From an uncultured Pirellulaceae bacterium (GTDB lineage: Bacteria; Planctomycetota; Planctomycetia; Pirellulales; Pirellulaceae): a stretch of DNA of 64,000 nt. The notes beneath the pieces were generated by a model that was given only the letters and a program-made list of their open reading frames with translations, was not told the DNA's origin and searched no databases. Below, piece after piece: positions 10,001-18,251 of this stretch (its first letter is position 1; each line of letters opens with the position of its first letter). The stretch covers positions 90,796 through 154,795 of the forward strand of contig CALKGE010000002.1 in assembly GCA_938084685.1 (NCBI GenBank). Reading direction: 5' to 3'. A program made the translations under genes and the position numbers.

Positions 10001-10397
10001 CAATGTTGGCGACCACTGCAGATTCTTCCTTGGGCCAGGGAAGTCCCATTTCCACCCACCGCGAGAAGTCGATGACCTGAGCACTGGTAAGTTTTGCTTT
10101 AGGCGGCATCTTCAGAAACTCATCATGTTTGATGGCACTAATCAGCAGGCTTTCCTTGGGTTTTCCCAGCTTGACCGCCGGTCCAAATTCGCCTCCGGTC
10201 AGAAAAGCGTCACGGAATTCGACACTGAAACGGCTTTCCGGGTCTTCACCCGAATGGCAGTCCTGGCAATGAGTGACCAGGACGGGTCTGATTTTGGACT
10301 CGAAAAAGGAAATCTCTTCTGCACTAAACGGTTCTTCACCGTACACGGTGATTGCCGCGAAGAGGCTTAACGTCAATGGAAGGATACGATTTATCAT
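7023..10397 (-). CDS. PSCyt1-DUF1549-carbohydrate-binding-like-DUF1553 cytochrome protein
   Basis: About 1124 residues with a Sec signal peptide (MINRILPLTLSLFAAITVYG). Three possible starts exist: a TTG at 10415 and ATGs at 10406 and 10397. I use 10397 because an exact TATAAT lies seven bases before it and the leader is most compact there. Domain order: PSCyt1 with haem motif CQDCH near residue 44; DUF1549, including RRATYDLTGLPPTP and the second CxxCH in CARCHDHKFDP; a beta-sandwich insert around 480-600 that reads like a carbohydrate-binding module (IEAEAAH ... GYSEYDIMVEIPGTYTMEV); then DUF1553 with NRLWRWHFGTGIV and ATYQMS. Likely an envelope haem protein working with the DUF1501 partner on a glycan; the reaction is unknown. 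Confidence 0.9.
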   Translation of the reverse strand: MINRILPLTLSLFAAITVYGEEPFSAEEISFFESKIRPVLVTHCQDCHSGEDPESRFSVEFRDAFLTGGEFGPAVKLGKPKESLLISAIKHDEFLKMPPKAKLTSAQVIDFSRWVEMGLPWPKEESAVVANIGKSPDALIAEFSDAQENFWAFQPPSRPPLPVIKDRHWAQTPIDHFILAELEAANLTPAPPTNKRTLIRRATYDLTGLPPTPAEVDQFLNDDSPDAYSHLIDRLLGSPRYGERWGRHWLDVARYADSNGLDENLSYEFAYQYRDYVIRSMNLDKPYGEFIKEQIAGDLMPQPSETLAAEDRLRATGFLAIGPKMLAEDDPVKMQMDIIDEQVSTLGQAFMGLTLGCARCHDHKFDPITTADYYALAGIFKSTKSMENYNVVADWYEQPLLSPEANATLEKLNAEIAALQQQQNELQGSVTDAVQKELHTRADRYLLAARAINNLDEAIAARGIQVLKKQEAPFPVANGYVAIEAEAAHRSTLTSLTESYGKEIGILGSGASGGYSEYDIMVEIPGTYTMEVRYAALHSRSVGVKLDGQMVAENVLGKVTGSWYPDTQTWVAEIELELTAGKHVLKFDSPKVYPHLDKFVLVLQPENDKWPLETPAPPSLTTFAREHDVEPGFLSSWLWYLARLDETRLKTNPFLETWIALAALEDGKFSTSAKPLLEQLQTDEGLGARAPTVLKELFAQSPPGTIEEAAVLYRRLIVDSHHAYTNLGDEVKAVYKQVYDEISKGDFPSTVPNSIPAPAYPDELARKRLDLVSQINSLESQKPVFEVAMGVTEGTPENIKIHIRGSHITLGQIVPRRMLQIIEGTQQATIGDTQSGRLELANWLADKQHPLVNRVLVNRLWRWHFGTGIVPSVDNFGTLGELPTHPELLDYLAVELADSDGSLKALHRQIMLSATYQMSTQYSEQAMAIDPENKLLWRFNRRRLTGEEVRDSVLALGVGLDNSMGGTLLKVKNRSYVTGSNTNITDEFDNYRRSVYLPVVRSSIYEVLQALDFPDPAVSNGDRNTTTVAPQALFMMNSSLVDDSTSELARQLLRFQKSERTAQAYSLIMAREPSEAEVTESQEYIDLVTRTLTDAGVPADDAEHAAWQSFSRVLLSTNEFFYVE

Positions 10398-10474
10398 AAT
10401 CGCCATTATAAACAACCGACGATTGCCGAGGCGCCCCCATTTTATGATGGAGCGACGTCACCTGACCCAGCAGT

Positions 10475-12199
10475 CTACTTGGCAGGGACGATGGTAAAGA
10501 AACCAATCATCATTTCTTCCCAGGTCTGATCACCCCACGTTACCCACTTGTCAGGTTCCGGATTGGCCGGGTTTTCCTTCGAATTGTCATAGTACGCAGT
10601 ACATTCAATGACTGTCCCCTTGGGAAGGTAGACCGGTTTGGTAAATCGATATTCATGCTGCCAGTTAAAATCGTAGAAAGGAACACTCAGAAGAATTCGC
10701 TCGCTACCATCGGGGAATTTGGCTACATATCTGAATTCCTGGCCTCGTACATGCATGTGAGGCATCATCGCTAACAGCTCCGAATCGGCATTGATGGTAC
10801 GCCTGGCGACGACTTGATGCCGCGTGGCATGCGGTGGAATGCGAAAAGATCCATTGATGACGGCGTGCTGCCGGGCAATACGCTCAGGAGGTTTCTTGCA
10901 GAACCTGATACCAAATTCACTGCAGTCCAACTCCTCTTTACCTGTAGGCGTGTAATGCAGTTGCCACACTAATTCATGCCCGGCCGGTAACTTGATGCCA
11001 ACGCCCTCTGGGTAAATGTTTGGCTCCTCGCCAGGCGCATAGCCACCCAGACTTGTTAGCCGCTTTGTTTCTTCACTCCCTTGGGGGCGATGGTAAACAA
11101 TGATGTGATGGACTGCCTTCCAATTACCTGGCCTGGCTTCAGTGGCCTGAATCCAGACATCCTCTTCAAAGTTCGTAGGTGTAACAAAATACTGATACGC
11201 CACGGTGCCAGAGGCCGGTACTTTGTAAGTTTCAGGCATTTTGAAAATGTGGTCAGGCTCGCCGATCTGCCAGCCGTCAAAGTATTCTGGCGTGGGTGGA
11301 ATCTTGCCCTCCTCTCCCCGAGGCATGCCGGCATCAATCCAGGAAGTTAACAGAGTGATTTCCTGCGAGGTCATATGCAGGTCGTTTTCGAATTCTCCAA
11401 ATCTGGGATCTGCGTTCCACGGAGGCATGCGACGCGTTAGCACCGTCTCTTTAATCATCTGTGACCAGTTGCGGACGTCGTCATAGCTGAGCAGAGAAAA
11501 AGGTGCCGCCGTGTCAGGGCGATGGCAGTTTTGACAACGCGTTTGTATCAACCCGGCAATGTGACTCGCATACGTAATTTCACTGACGCCATCGACGGAA
11601 CTTTTTCGAGTGATCAGGCAACCTTCCGGCTCCGTAACAGCAACACTTGGCGCCTCACCAGCAAGCAACTGCTTCAACGCTTCTTCCAGGTCTGCTCGAC
11701 GAGCTTCGGCACGCTTGAAACGGTAGCCAATTCGATCATCGATGCGGCCCACATACCGAATGGTCCGCCGGCGGTCCAGAATAAAGGCTTCCGGTGTTCT
11801 TGTCGCACCAAAAATATCCAGAGCAACCTGGTCCTTGTCTACGAGAACAGGAATCCGCAGCTCATACTCCAACGCATGTTTTTTAATCTCTTCCGGAGTA
11901 TCCGCGAGATTGGAGTTGATGATCGCAAATCTTACATTTTGCTGAGCGTACTTCTGGCTTAATGCGTTGAGTACCGGTATGTAATTGTTCCCGATGGGAC
12001 ATTCCGTTCCCAGAAAGACAATGACAAGAAAATCGATCTCGGGGTAATCCGCCATGGCAATCTCTTTGCCGGTGGCCGAAGGTAACACAAAGTTGGGGAT
12101 CTTCCGGCCCAGCAGATCAGCGCGTGACGTTTCCTCCGCCTGCAGACCGGTAAGCGGCAGGAGAATCGTAAATGCGAGTATCGTAATCAGTGGTTTCAT
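10475..12199 (-). CDS. Redoxin / cytochrome c / copper type II monooxygenase-like fusion
   Basis: 574 residues from the ATG at 12199 (an ATG five codons upstream, at 12214, is possible). A signal peptide (MKPLITILAFTILLPLTGLQA) leads to an AhpC/TSA-type redoxin domain with FLGTECPIGNNY (Cys67); only one cysteine is in the active-site loop. A haem motif CQNCH follows at 222-226 with a distal MPPW (about 258). The C-terminal half has the histidine pattern of copper type II ascorbate-dependent monooxygenases: VHHIIVYH (363-370), WQLHYTP (H415) and MPHMH (479-483). The protein may pass electrons between thiol, haem and copper centres in the periplasm; this is inference from the domain order. It lies between the CBM9-like and PSCyt1 genes with gaps of about 50 and 77 bases. 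Confidence 0.85.
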   Translation of the reverse strand: MKPLITILAFTILLPLTGLQAEETSRADLLGRKIPNFVLPSATGKEIAMADYPEIDFLVIVFLGTECPIGNNYIPVLNALSQKYAQQNVRFAIINSNLADTPEEIKKHALEYELRIPVLVDKDQVALDIFGATRTPEAFILDRRRTIRYVGRIDDRIGYRFKRAEARRADLEEALKQLLAGEAPSVAVTEPEGCLITRKSSVDGVSEITYASHIAGLIQTRCQNCHRPDTAAPFSLLSYDDVRNWSQMIKETVLTRRMPPWNADPRFGEFENDLHMTSQEITLLTSWIDAGMPRGEEGKIPPTPEYFDGWQIGEPDHIFKMPETYKVPASGTVAYQYFVTPTNFEEDVWIQATEARPGNWKAVHHIIVYHRPQGSEETKRLTSLGGYAPGEEPNIYPEGVGIKLPAGHELVWQLHYTPTGKEELDCSEFGIRFCKKPPERIARQHAVINGSFRIPPHATRHQVVARRTINADSELLAMMPHMHVRGQEFRYVAKFPDGSERILLSVPFYDFNWQHEYRFTKPVYLPKGTVIECTAYYDNSKENPANPEPDKWVTWGDQTWEEMMIGFFTIVPAK

Positions 12200-12250
12200 G
12201 GTTACTGCTTTCATCGTGGTGAACCTGAGGGTGGTGAAGTCCCATTCTGG

Positions 12251-13342
12251 TTAATCGACCTGGGTCAGCCTGGATTGATGGTTAATCTTCATGGTAACTC
12301 CGTCTCCAGTCAGAGTCGCTTCCCAGGAATCGTTATTTTGCGTGGTCATCTGGAAATGATGAGACTTGAAGGTGGATTTAATCTCTTCATGTAATCCCAT
12401 CTCCTGAAGCGATTTATACAATCGCTGTTCAGAGCGGTGCAAGGCCTTTTGCGTGTGATAGATCGTCATTAACGCATCTCGTACTTTGGCCGTGGGGTCG
12501 ACAGGTGGATCATCCTGAAACTGACGAGCCTTGGTGAACCAGACGTAACCCCAGCGCTCAGGACGATGCATGTCGATAATTCCCTGCGGCGACCAGACCC
12601 AATTATCTTCGCGTATTCCTTTCACCTTTTGGTACTTGCCGTCAACGACTTCATGCTTCCACTCGACACGTGAAAAATTCATTCGCCAGTGATCTCCTTC
12701 TTTCGGCGGAGTCGGCTGATGCGCGAACTCGGCCAGCACTTTCCAGGGAATCGCCACTTCGACACTCCAGTACTTGTCCGTATCTGATGGGTCGTTAAGA
12801 GTTCCGTTGATATGCACTGCGGTTTGCAGGCCTGGGATTTCCCAGCTGTTATCCGCCGGACCACCATCTTTGTAAGGCTTGGCCAGAAAGAGATCCCATC
12901 CGGTGTTGAGTGCATTCATTTCGAATTCGTAGTACTCGTGATTGTCACCATCCGGGTCGATGAAGATTTCGATGTCATTGTCATGGAAGATGACACTGTC
13001 GTGTTTGGTTAAGGTGCCCCAGACGTGAGGCTCTTCCATGAGACAGCCAAAATATAGATATTGGCGGTCCCAGAGCAGCTTGAAACGAGTGTCAAACCGA
13101 GGCTTGGGTTTTACGTCTCCTTCGATATCCGAGTGCGGTTCGGACCACCGCGCGTTCTTCCAGGCGCGGTCGTCCAATTTGCCGTCGATTCGGATGCGGC
13201 CCGTCGCCTGAGTCGCAACATAATGTAGCGGAGTTAGTTTCCGCATCTTCTCCCAGTCTTCCTTCGTGTCGGCAAGTAAAGGGAAGGTCGTCAGCGATGA
13301 CAAAAGGAGCCAAAGCGTAAGTTTGCATGAGCGGATTGCCAT
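12251..13342 (-). CDS. Carbohydrate-binding CBM9-like (DOMON-type) exported protein
   Basis: 363 residues with a signal peptide. The central 200 residues follow the family 9-like carbohydrate-binding pattern: IRIDGKLDDRAWKNARW at the start, FKLLWDRQYLYFGCLMEEPHVW, DNDIEIFIDPDGD, YYEFEMNALNT and YWSVEVAIPWKVL. These are the strands and aromatic positions of CBM9/DOMON beta-sandwiches, which bind sugar ends or haem. There is no CxxCH. The C-terminal 80 residues are not recognised. It sits 22 bases after the transglutaminase/esterase gene and is very likely in the same operon. A role in holding glycan near the other envelope enzymes is inferred. Confidence 0.82.
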   Translation of the reverse strand: MAIRSCKLTLWLLLSSLTTFPLLADTKEDWEKMRKLTPLHYVATQATGRIRIDGKLDDRAWKNARWSEPHSDIEGDVKPKPRFDTRFKLLWDRQYLYFGCLMEEPHVWGTLTKHDSVIFHDNDIEIFIDPDGDNHEYYEFEMNALNTGWDLFLAKPYKDGGPADNSWEIPGLQTAVHINGTLNDPSDTDKYWSVEVAIPWKVLAEFAHQPTPPKEGDHWRMNFSRVEWKHEVVDGKYQKVKGIREDNWVWSPQGIIDMHRPERWGYVWFTKARQFQDDPPVDPTAKVRDALMTIYHTQKALHRSEQRLYKSLQEMGLHEEIKSTFKSHHFQMTTQNNDSWEATLTGDGVTMKINHQSRLTQVD

Positions 13343-13364
13343 GAAGTGTCCTGTTGAATTGAGT

Positions 13365-15650
13365 TTACGTCTGAGGGATGCTGATTACGATTTCCGCACT
13401 AAAGATGGCGGCCGGATCGTGGCGCTGCTGAAATGTCCTTTGCATCGTCGCGGCGCTACGAGTCACCTTCTCCTGGAAAAGAACATTGCCCTTGTAGATG
13501 ACCGAGACCGGTTTTGAAAAATTGATCATGTCATCGTTGACGCGGATCAGTAACTGAGCAACATCACAATGTTCGATCGTAAAAGTCTGGCTGTCATGTT
13601 TTACTCGTACCAGCGTCCGGCCTTTTACCTGGTCTCTATTCAGGCCAAGCCAGTAGAAGCGATCGTGAGTTACATCATCCTGTCGCCAGACAACCAGGTC
13701 GGGAGTGCTGTCGCGAGTGTGTTCGGCCATCCACGGTACGGCCACCTTGTCTTCCAGATTCATCCAATGTCCTTTGCATTCATGGATTTTGACAAAGTTG
13801 ATGTACCCGCCCGGATCCTTTTGGTGCAGGTCGGCCAGCATCGTTTTCCACTCGGCCGCCCGTTTGTTTCGGTCGTAGGCTCCGTCATTGGCCCCCATGT
13901 GAAGCGTAAATGGTAAGTTGCGGAGTCCGTCTGGACGAGTTTCATTGGGATGTCCAGCCATCATGGCCGCCGCCGCCAGACGGTCGGCGAAACGCGGAGC
14001 CAGTTGGAAGACGCCGTCACCACCGGCTGAATAACCCATGATGTACACTCGATCCGGATTGACGTCTTCGAACAGAACCATGTTTTCAATTACCCGCTGG
14101 AAGAAAGCATCAATGTGTCCCTGGTGCCAGAGATTCCAGGTGTTGGTAGGCGCCCGAGGCACAAAGTAAACTCCTTCTTGCGGGTTGTAGAGTCGTTTCT
14201 GGTTTTCGTACTGTCCGTCGTTGACAGCAGCCGGAGCTCCGCCCCCACCATGCATCGAAATGAACAGGCTACGGCCTCCTGCCGGTTTTTCACCATTCAC
14301 CTTGTACCAGAAGGGCATGGTTAAATCGTTGATCTTCAGCACCCTGCTTTCATGTTCTTTTCGGCGGGCCGTTTTTTCGGTGTCCACGTAGGCCTGCCAG
14401 AGTGTTTCCGCGTAAGCGGCCGCCTGTTTGGCAGTTAATGGCTTGTCTGCACTTGCCGAGTCCCTTGTGTCGTCGCATCGCTCGGCTGCACCATCCCGTT
14501 CTTCTGCCGAGTCACTGGCTGCACTGGCCGAGAGGTTGAAAGTTACGAGCTGATCATTGCCATCGACTTTGATCTGGATGGCTGTCGCTCCATCAAGTTT
14601 CACCGTGTAGGTGCGTCCTGCTTTGAGAGGAACACTTACATGGTCGTTGCGGTCAAAACTTTCGTCGTTGGTATGCCCGCTGTAAACCTCGTTCGAGTCA
14701 GCATCGGTGATCGTCAGTGGTCGTTTGATGCGTTCGCCAGAATCGTCGTCGAAGGCAACAAACATGACTCGTTCGACTCCGGCGGGCAATTCTTCGTTGA
14801 ATCGCGTGTAGCGATCCGTCACGTTGACGGCATAGACGTAACGGGCGTCCCAGTCCCATACCATGGGGAAATGGATCGGCGTCCGTTTATAGGAAGTCGC
14901 GTAGATGGCGTGCAGTGGATTGTCACGGACAGCTGTGGCGGCTCGTCCGGCAAACCAGCCTTTATTCAGATCTGATCCGGTCGCTTCACAAGCGCCAGTA
15001 AAGTGCCAACCGTTATCGTATATTTCGACCCAGCTGTGATTGCCTGAACGATTGGACCAGAGTGGAGTGCCAACGAATCGGGCAGGAATACCCACTGCAC
15101 GACATGCATCGATCAACATGACGCTCAGACCTGAACAGGATGCCATTCCCTGCTCGATGGACTCGCTGGGGCTTTGGTCAGGACGCTTGCGTTTTGTCGA
15201 GTACTTCACGTCGAGTTGTTTGAAAATGTTGTTATTCAGAATGGCAGTTGCCTGCCCCGGCGTTTTCGCTTCCTTGACCAGATCTTTGAATCGCTTGAAG
15301 AAGTCTGATCGCCAATCTTCCCGAGTTTCACTGATGCTGGCATAAGGAAGAATGTCGTTTAAGAAGATGTCTCTGGGGATCTGATCGTACCAGGGACTTG
15401 TGTGCCATGCCTCGTAGGCCAGCTTGACATTTTGCAGCAGAAAATCAGCCCGGAGTGTTGTCAGGTCACGCTCGGGCATATAGCGAATCAGAAACTCCAT
15501 CCCCTCACGCTGTGCTTTGGGGACTTTTCGTAACCCCAATTCCAGCTCGCCACGATTTTCTTTGGCACGTTCCAGTGAAGACTGTAACTGATCGTCAGCC
15601 TGACCGGCTGTGGCGAGCAATAGGAGAGCAACTGTGAATATGATGCGCAT
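13365..15650 (-). CDS. Transglutaminase-like / PHB-depolymerase-like esterase fusion
   Basis: 761 residues, signal peptide MRIIFTVALLLLATAGQA. Residues about 60-250 form a transglutaminase-like cysteine protease fold: Cys172 in ASCSGLS, His205 in NHSWVEI, and an acidic residue in the following DNGWHF strand. A beta-rich linker (about 290-375) follows. Residues about 440-690 are an alpha/beta hydrolase of the PHB-depolymerase/esterase type: the oxyanion-hole-like SMHGGGG, the nucleophile Ser541 in GYSAGG, an Asp in GANDG and a His in CKGHWM. The two enzyme halves suggest a peptide- or ester-cleaving secreted enzyme. It is the first gene of the leftward operon; a TATAAT on the minus strand at 15689-15694 is 38 bases upstream of the ATG. 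Confidence 0.85.
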   Translation of the reverse strand: MRIIFTVALLLLATAGQADDQLQSSLERAKENRGELELGLRKVPKAQREGMEFLIRYMPERDLTTLRADFLLQNVKLAYEAWHTSPWYDQIPRDIFLNDILPYASISETREDWRSDFFKRFKDLVKEAKTPGQATAILNNNIFKQLDVKYSTKRKRPDQSPSESIEQGMASCSGLSVMLIDACRAVGIPARFVGTPLWSNRSGNHSWVEIYDNGWHFTGACEATGSDLNKGWFAGRAATAVRDNPLHAIYATSYKRTPIHFPMVWDWDARYVYAVNVTDRYTRFNEELPAGVERVMFVAFDDDSGERIKRPLTITDADSNEVYSGHTNDESFDRNDHVSVPLKAGRTYTVKLDGATAIQIKVDGNDQLVTFNLSASAASDSAEERDGAAERCDDTRDSASADKPLTAKQAAAYAETLWQAYVDTEKTARRKEHESRVLKINDLTMPFWYKVNGEKPAGGRSLFISMHGGGGAPAAVNDGQYENQKRLYNPQEGVYFVPRAPTNTWNLWHQGHIDAFFQRVIENMVLFEDVNPDRVYIMGYSAGGDGVFQLAPRFADRLAAAAMMAGHPNETRPDGLRNLPFTLHMGANDGAYDRNKRAAEWKTMLADLHQKDPGGYINFVKIHECKGHWMNLEDKVAVPWMAEHTRDSTPDLVVWRQDDVTHDRFYWLGLNRDQVKGRTLVRVKHDSQTFTIEHCDVAQLLIRVNDDMINFSKPVSVIYKGNVLFQEKVTRSAATMQRTFQQRHDPAAIFSAEIVISIPQT

Positions 15651-15688
15651 GAGAAGAGTACTTCCAGAGATCGACGAGTGTTTCAGTG

Positions 15689-15694
15689 ATTATA
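15689..15694 (-). promoter_or_regulatory. Candidate -10 element for the operon starting at 15650
   Basis: An exact TATAAT on the minus strand lies 38 bases before the ATG at 15650, inside the 211-base divergent gap to the DUF1501 gene at 15862. I could not find a good -35 hexamer at 16-18 bases, so the call rests on the -10 alone. Confidence 0.3.
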
Positions 15695-15861
15695 GAAGAA
15701 ACCGAGCGGAGTTCCTACGGACCGTAACGGTGACGAAACGTTTGCTTGGGGCAATCAAACTGATAAATGTTGTAGAGTTAAAAGGCATTTTGTTGATAAT
15801 ATGTATACAGACTATTATTGGTAACCACTGAGTTGACGTCTATTAGCCAAAGTACGAGCAG

Positions 15862-17253
15862 ATGCTGAATATTCATTCTCAAACCAGATTAAATCGCCGC
15901 GGCCTGCTGCAGGTTGGTACAGCCGGTATGACAGGCTTGTCGCTCTCAACGATCATGGCGGCGCGGGCAGCAGCCAATCAGTCCAGTTTTGTGAAAGATC
16001 GCAGTATTGTGGTGCTCAACCTGCAAGGTGGTCCTACGCAATTCGAGACGTTTGACCCTAAAGTGGATGCGCCCTCAGAGATTCGATCGATTTTTGGTCA
16101 GACTCCGACATCCGTTCCCGGCGTTTACTTCGGTTCTCAATTTCCTCAAATCGCTCAACATGCTCACCGCATGACCGTGGTCAGATCTTACAGGCACGGT
16201 ATTTCCAGCCATGGCCCAGCAGCCTATCACGTCATGGCAGGCGGGAATCCTACCGGGGCTCAGATGGGAGCGGTCTACACGCGAGCAGCGGGCCTCACCA
16301 ATCCAGCGACAGGAATGCCTCGAAACATGGTGGTGACGGCAGAGGGGGTGGGAACTGACTACAAGGGGATTTATGCTTCGGTCGATCGTGTGTCCCAAAC
16401 CGGATCGCTACCGGTCAGCTACAAACCGTTTAATCTTGGTGGCGGTGGTGAACTTGTCGATAACATGAAACTCTCACTGGACCCGGCGCGCCTCGATGAC
16501 CGGCGGGGACTACTGTCCCAGCTTGATGGGTTGAAACGACAGGTAGATAGAAATGGCCTGTTGAAGAGTGCGGACAAGTTTCAGCAACAGGCCTTTGACG
16601 TATTGGTGAAAGGAGTCTCGCAGGCATTTGACCTGCAGCAGGAAGATCCAGCCCTGGTCGCTCGATATGACACGGCAGCTTTTGCCTCTCGTCCGGACGT
16701 CATGGCTCGGAACGAGTATGCCAAACAGTTTACGCCGATTGCGCTCGGTAAACAGATGCTGATGGCTCGCCGACTGTGTGAAGCCGGCTGCGGGTTTGTT
16801 ACTGTTTGCTGCGGCGGATGGGATATGCACGGCGGGGGTAAAGAATTCACAATGGTCGACGGACTCAATACGTTGACTCCAGCAGTGGATCGGGCCGTTT
16901 CAGCGTTTATTGAAGATATTTATCAACGTGATTTGCAGGACAGGATTCTACTGGTCATCACCGGCGAATTCGGGAGAACACCGCGAATCAACAAAAACGG
17001 CGGACGCGACCATTGGGGGAACCTCTGCCCCATCGTTTTTGTCGGAGGAGGACTACCGATGGGGCAGGTGATCGGCCAGTCGGATAAACATGGAGGCGAA
17101 CCTGCCTCGGATCCCATCACCAGTTCCAATGTCCTGGCGACAATCATGCACTATCTGTTTGATGTTGGCAGCCTGCGAGTCCAGACCGGCGTGCCCAAGG
17201 AAGTAGAGTCATTGATTGTCGATGGTTCGCCGATTACCCAGCTAATCGGTTAG
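15862..17253 (+). CDS. DUF1501 protein, RDHW type, Tat-exported
   Basis: 463 residues. The leader has twin arginines (NRRGLLQVGTAGMTG) followed by a hydrophobic run and AARAAA, fitting Tat export. Family landmarks: LNLQGGPTQFETFDPK, YRHGISSHGPAAYH, CGGWDMHG, TGEFGRTPRINKNGGRDHW and FVGGGLPMG. It belongs to the group with Trp after the RDH motif and lacks the HDLHAT box. No DUF1549/DUF1553 partner is adjacent. It is divergent from the operon starting at 15650 and followed 111 bases later by a ThuA-domain gene on the same strand. Function unknown beyond the probable metal-dependent, sulfatase-like fold. Confidence 0.88.
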   Translation: MLNIHSQTRLNRRGLLQVGTAGMTGLSLSTIMAARAAANQSSFVKDRSIVVLNLQGGPTQFETFDPKVDAPSEIRSIFGQTPTSVPGVYFGSQFPQIAQHAHRMTVVRSYRHGISSHGPAAYHVMAGGNPTGAQMGAVYTRAAGLTNPATGMPRNMVVTAEGVGTDYKGIYASVDRVSQTGSLPVSYKPFNLGGGGELVDNMKLSLDPARLDDRRGLLSQLDGLKRQVDRNGLLKSADKFQQQAFDVLVKGVSQAFDLQQEDPALVARYDTAAFASRPDVMARNEYAKQFTPIALGKQMLMARRLCEAGCGFVTVCCGGWDMHGGGKEFTMVDGLNTLTPAVDRAVSAFIEDIYQRDLQDRILLVITGEFGRTPRINKNGGRDHWGNLCPIVFVGGGLPMGQVIGQSDKHGGEPASDPITSSNVLATIMHYLFDVGSLRVQTGVPKEVESLIVDGSPITQLIG

Positions 17254-17364
17254 TCTCAGGCGACCCGCGGCCATCCGACTTTTAATTGGCTACCGGTACG
17301 CTCCTGTTCTAAAATGGCAGATACCCTGATCTGGTACCCCCCTGAGGGAAGATGGAGTGCTTCT

Positions 17365-18228
17365 ATGAAATCGCGTCTTGTAATCACCCTACTGGCATTT
17401 GTTCTCATTGGTGATCTCTGTTTTGCCAGACAGGTATTGATTGTCGTAGGACCGGATCACCACGGACCGGGATCCCATGAACCGATTGCCGGCGCAAGAT
17501 TGCTGAAACACTGCATTGAGAATCTGCAGAATGCACCGGGCCACCATGCCGAAGTGATTGAAAGCTGGCCGACCGTGGAACAACAGGAAAAAGCGGATAC
17601 GATCGTCTTTCTGGGAGACACCTTTCCGCCGAATCGATTCGATGATCCTGCCCGTAATCTGGCTGACCTGCACCGCATGATGCAGCGTGGTTGCGGAATT
17701 GTCTGTTTGCACTATGCGACTGGACTTAAGAAAGAAGATGTCAGTTCTACCGGAGAGCATCCTCTATTGGGATGGATGGGCGGATACTTCGCCAATCCGG
17801 GAAGTACCCATCATGAATCCTACGCCAGGATTTTTGACAAAGCCCGGATTACACCAGCAAAGACAGCACACCCCGTCTTGCGAGGATGGAAAGAATTTGT
17901 GATTCGTGATGAGCCATACGGAAACAACTATTTCGGTCCCGATGATAATAAACCAGCCACCAATGTGACGATACTCGCCACCTCCCTGCAGCCGCCGGAA
18001 GCCCCCCAGCGGGAAGCGGTTGCCTGGTGCGTACAGCGAGCAGACAAGGGGCGCGGCTTCGGAATTGTGATGCCCCACTTTTACAAAAACTGGGGTAACG
18101 ATGACCTTAGAACCTTTGTATTAAACGGTATTGTCTGGACTGCGGGCGGTAAGATTCCGCGGGCAGGTGTGATAAGTGAAACACCAGATCTCAAGTCCTT
18201 CGGTCCTAAATCGGTCGAGCCTGAATAG
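17365..18228 (+). CDS. ThuA domain-containing protein, exported
   Basis: 287 residues from the ATG at 17365; the upstream in-frame ATG at 17314 would put a soluble stretch in front of a normal signal peptide (MKSRLVITLLAFVLIGDLCFA) and is less likely. The body is the class I glutamine-amidotransferase-like ThuA fold: VLIVVGPDHHGPG, ADTIVFLGD, GCGIVCLHYATGLKKEDV, HPVLRG and the closing RTFVLNGIVWTAGG. ThuA proteins are linked to trehalose and other sugar use and are abundant in planctomycetes. The LLM oxidoreductase gene follows after 23 bases on the same strand. Confidence 0.88.
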   Translation: MKSRLVITLLAFVLIGDLCFARQVLIVVGPDHHGPGSHEPIAGARLLKHCIENLQNAPGHHAEVIESWPTVEQQEKADTIVFLGDTFPPNRFDDPARNLADLHRMMQRGCGIVCLHYATGLKKEDVSSTGEHPLLGWMGGYFANPGSTHHESYARIFDKARITPAKTAHPVLRGWKEFVIRDEPYGNNYFGPDDNKPATNVTILATSLQPPEAPQREAVAWCVQRADKGRGFGIVMPHFYKNWGNDDLRTFVLNGIVWTAGGKIPRAGVISETPDLKSFGPKSVEPE

Positions 18229-18251
18229 CGTTCATAGTAATTGGTAGAGTT

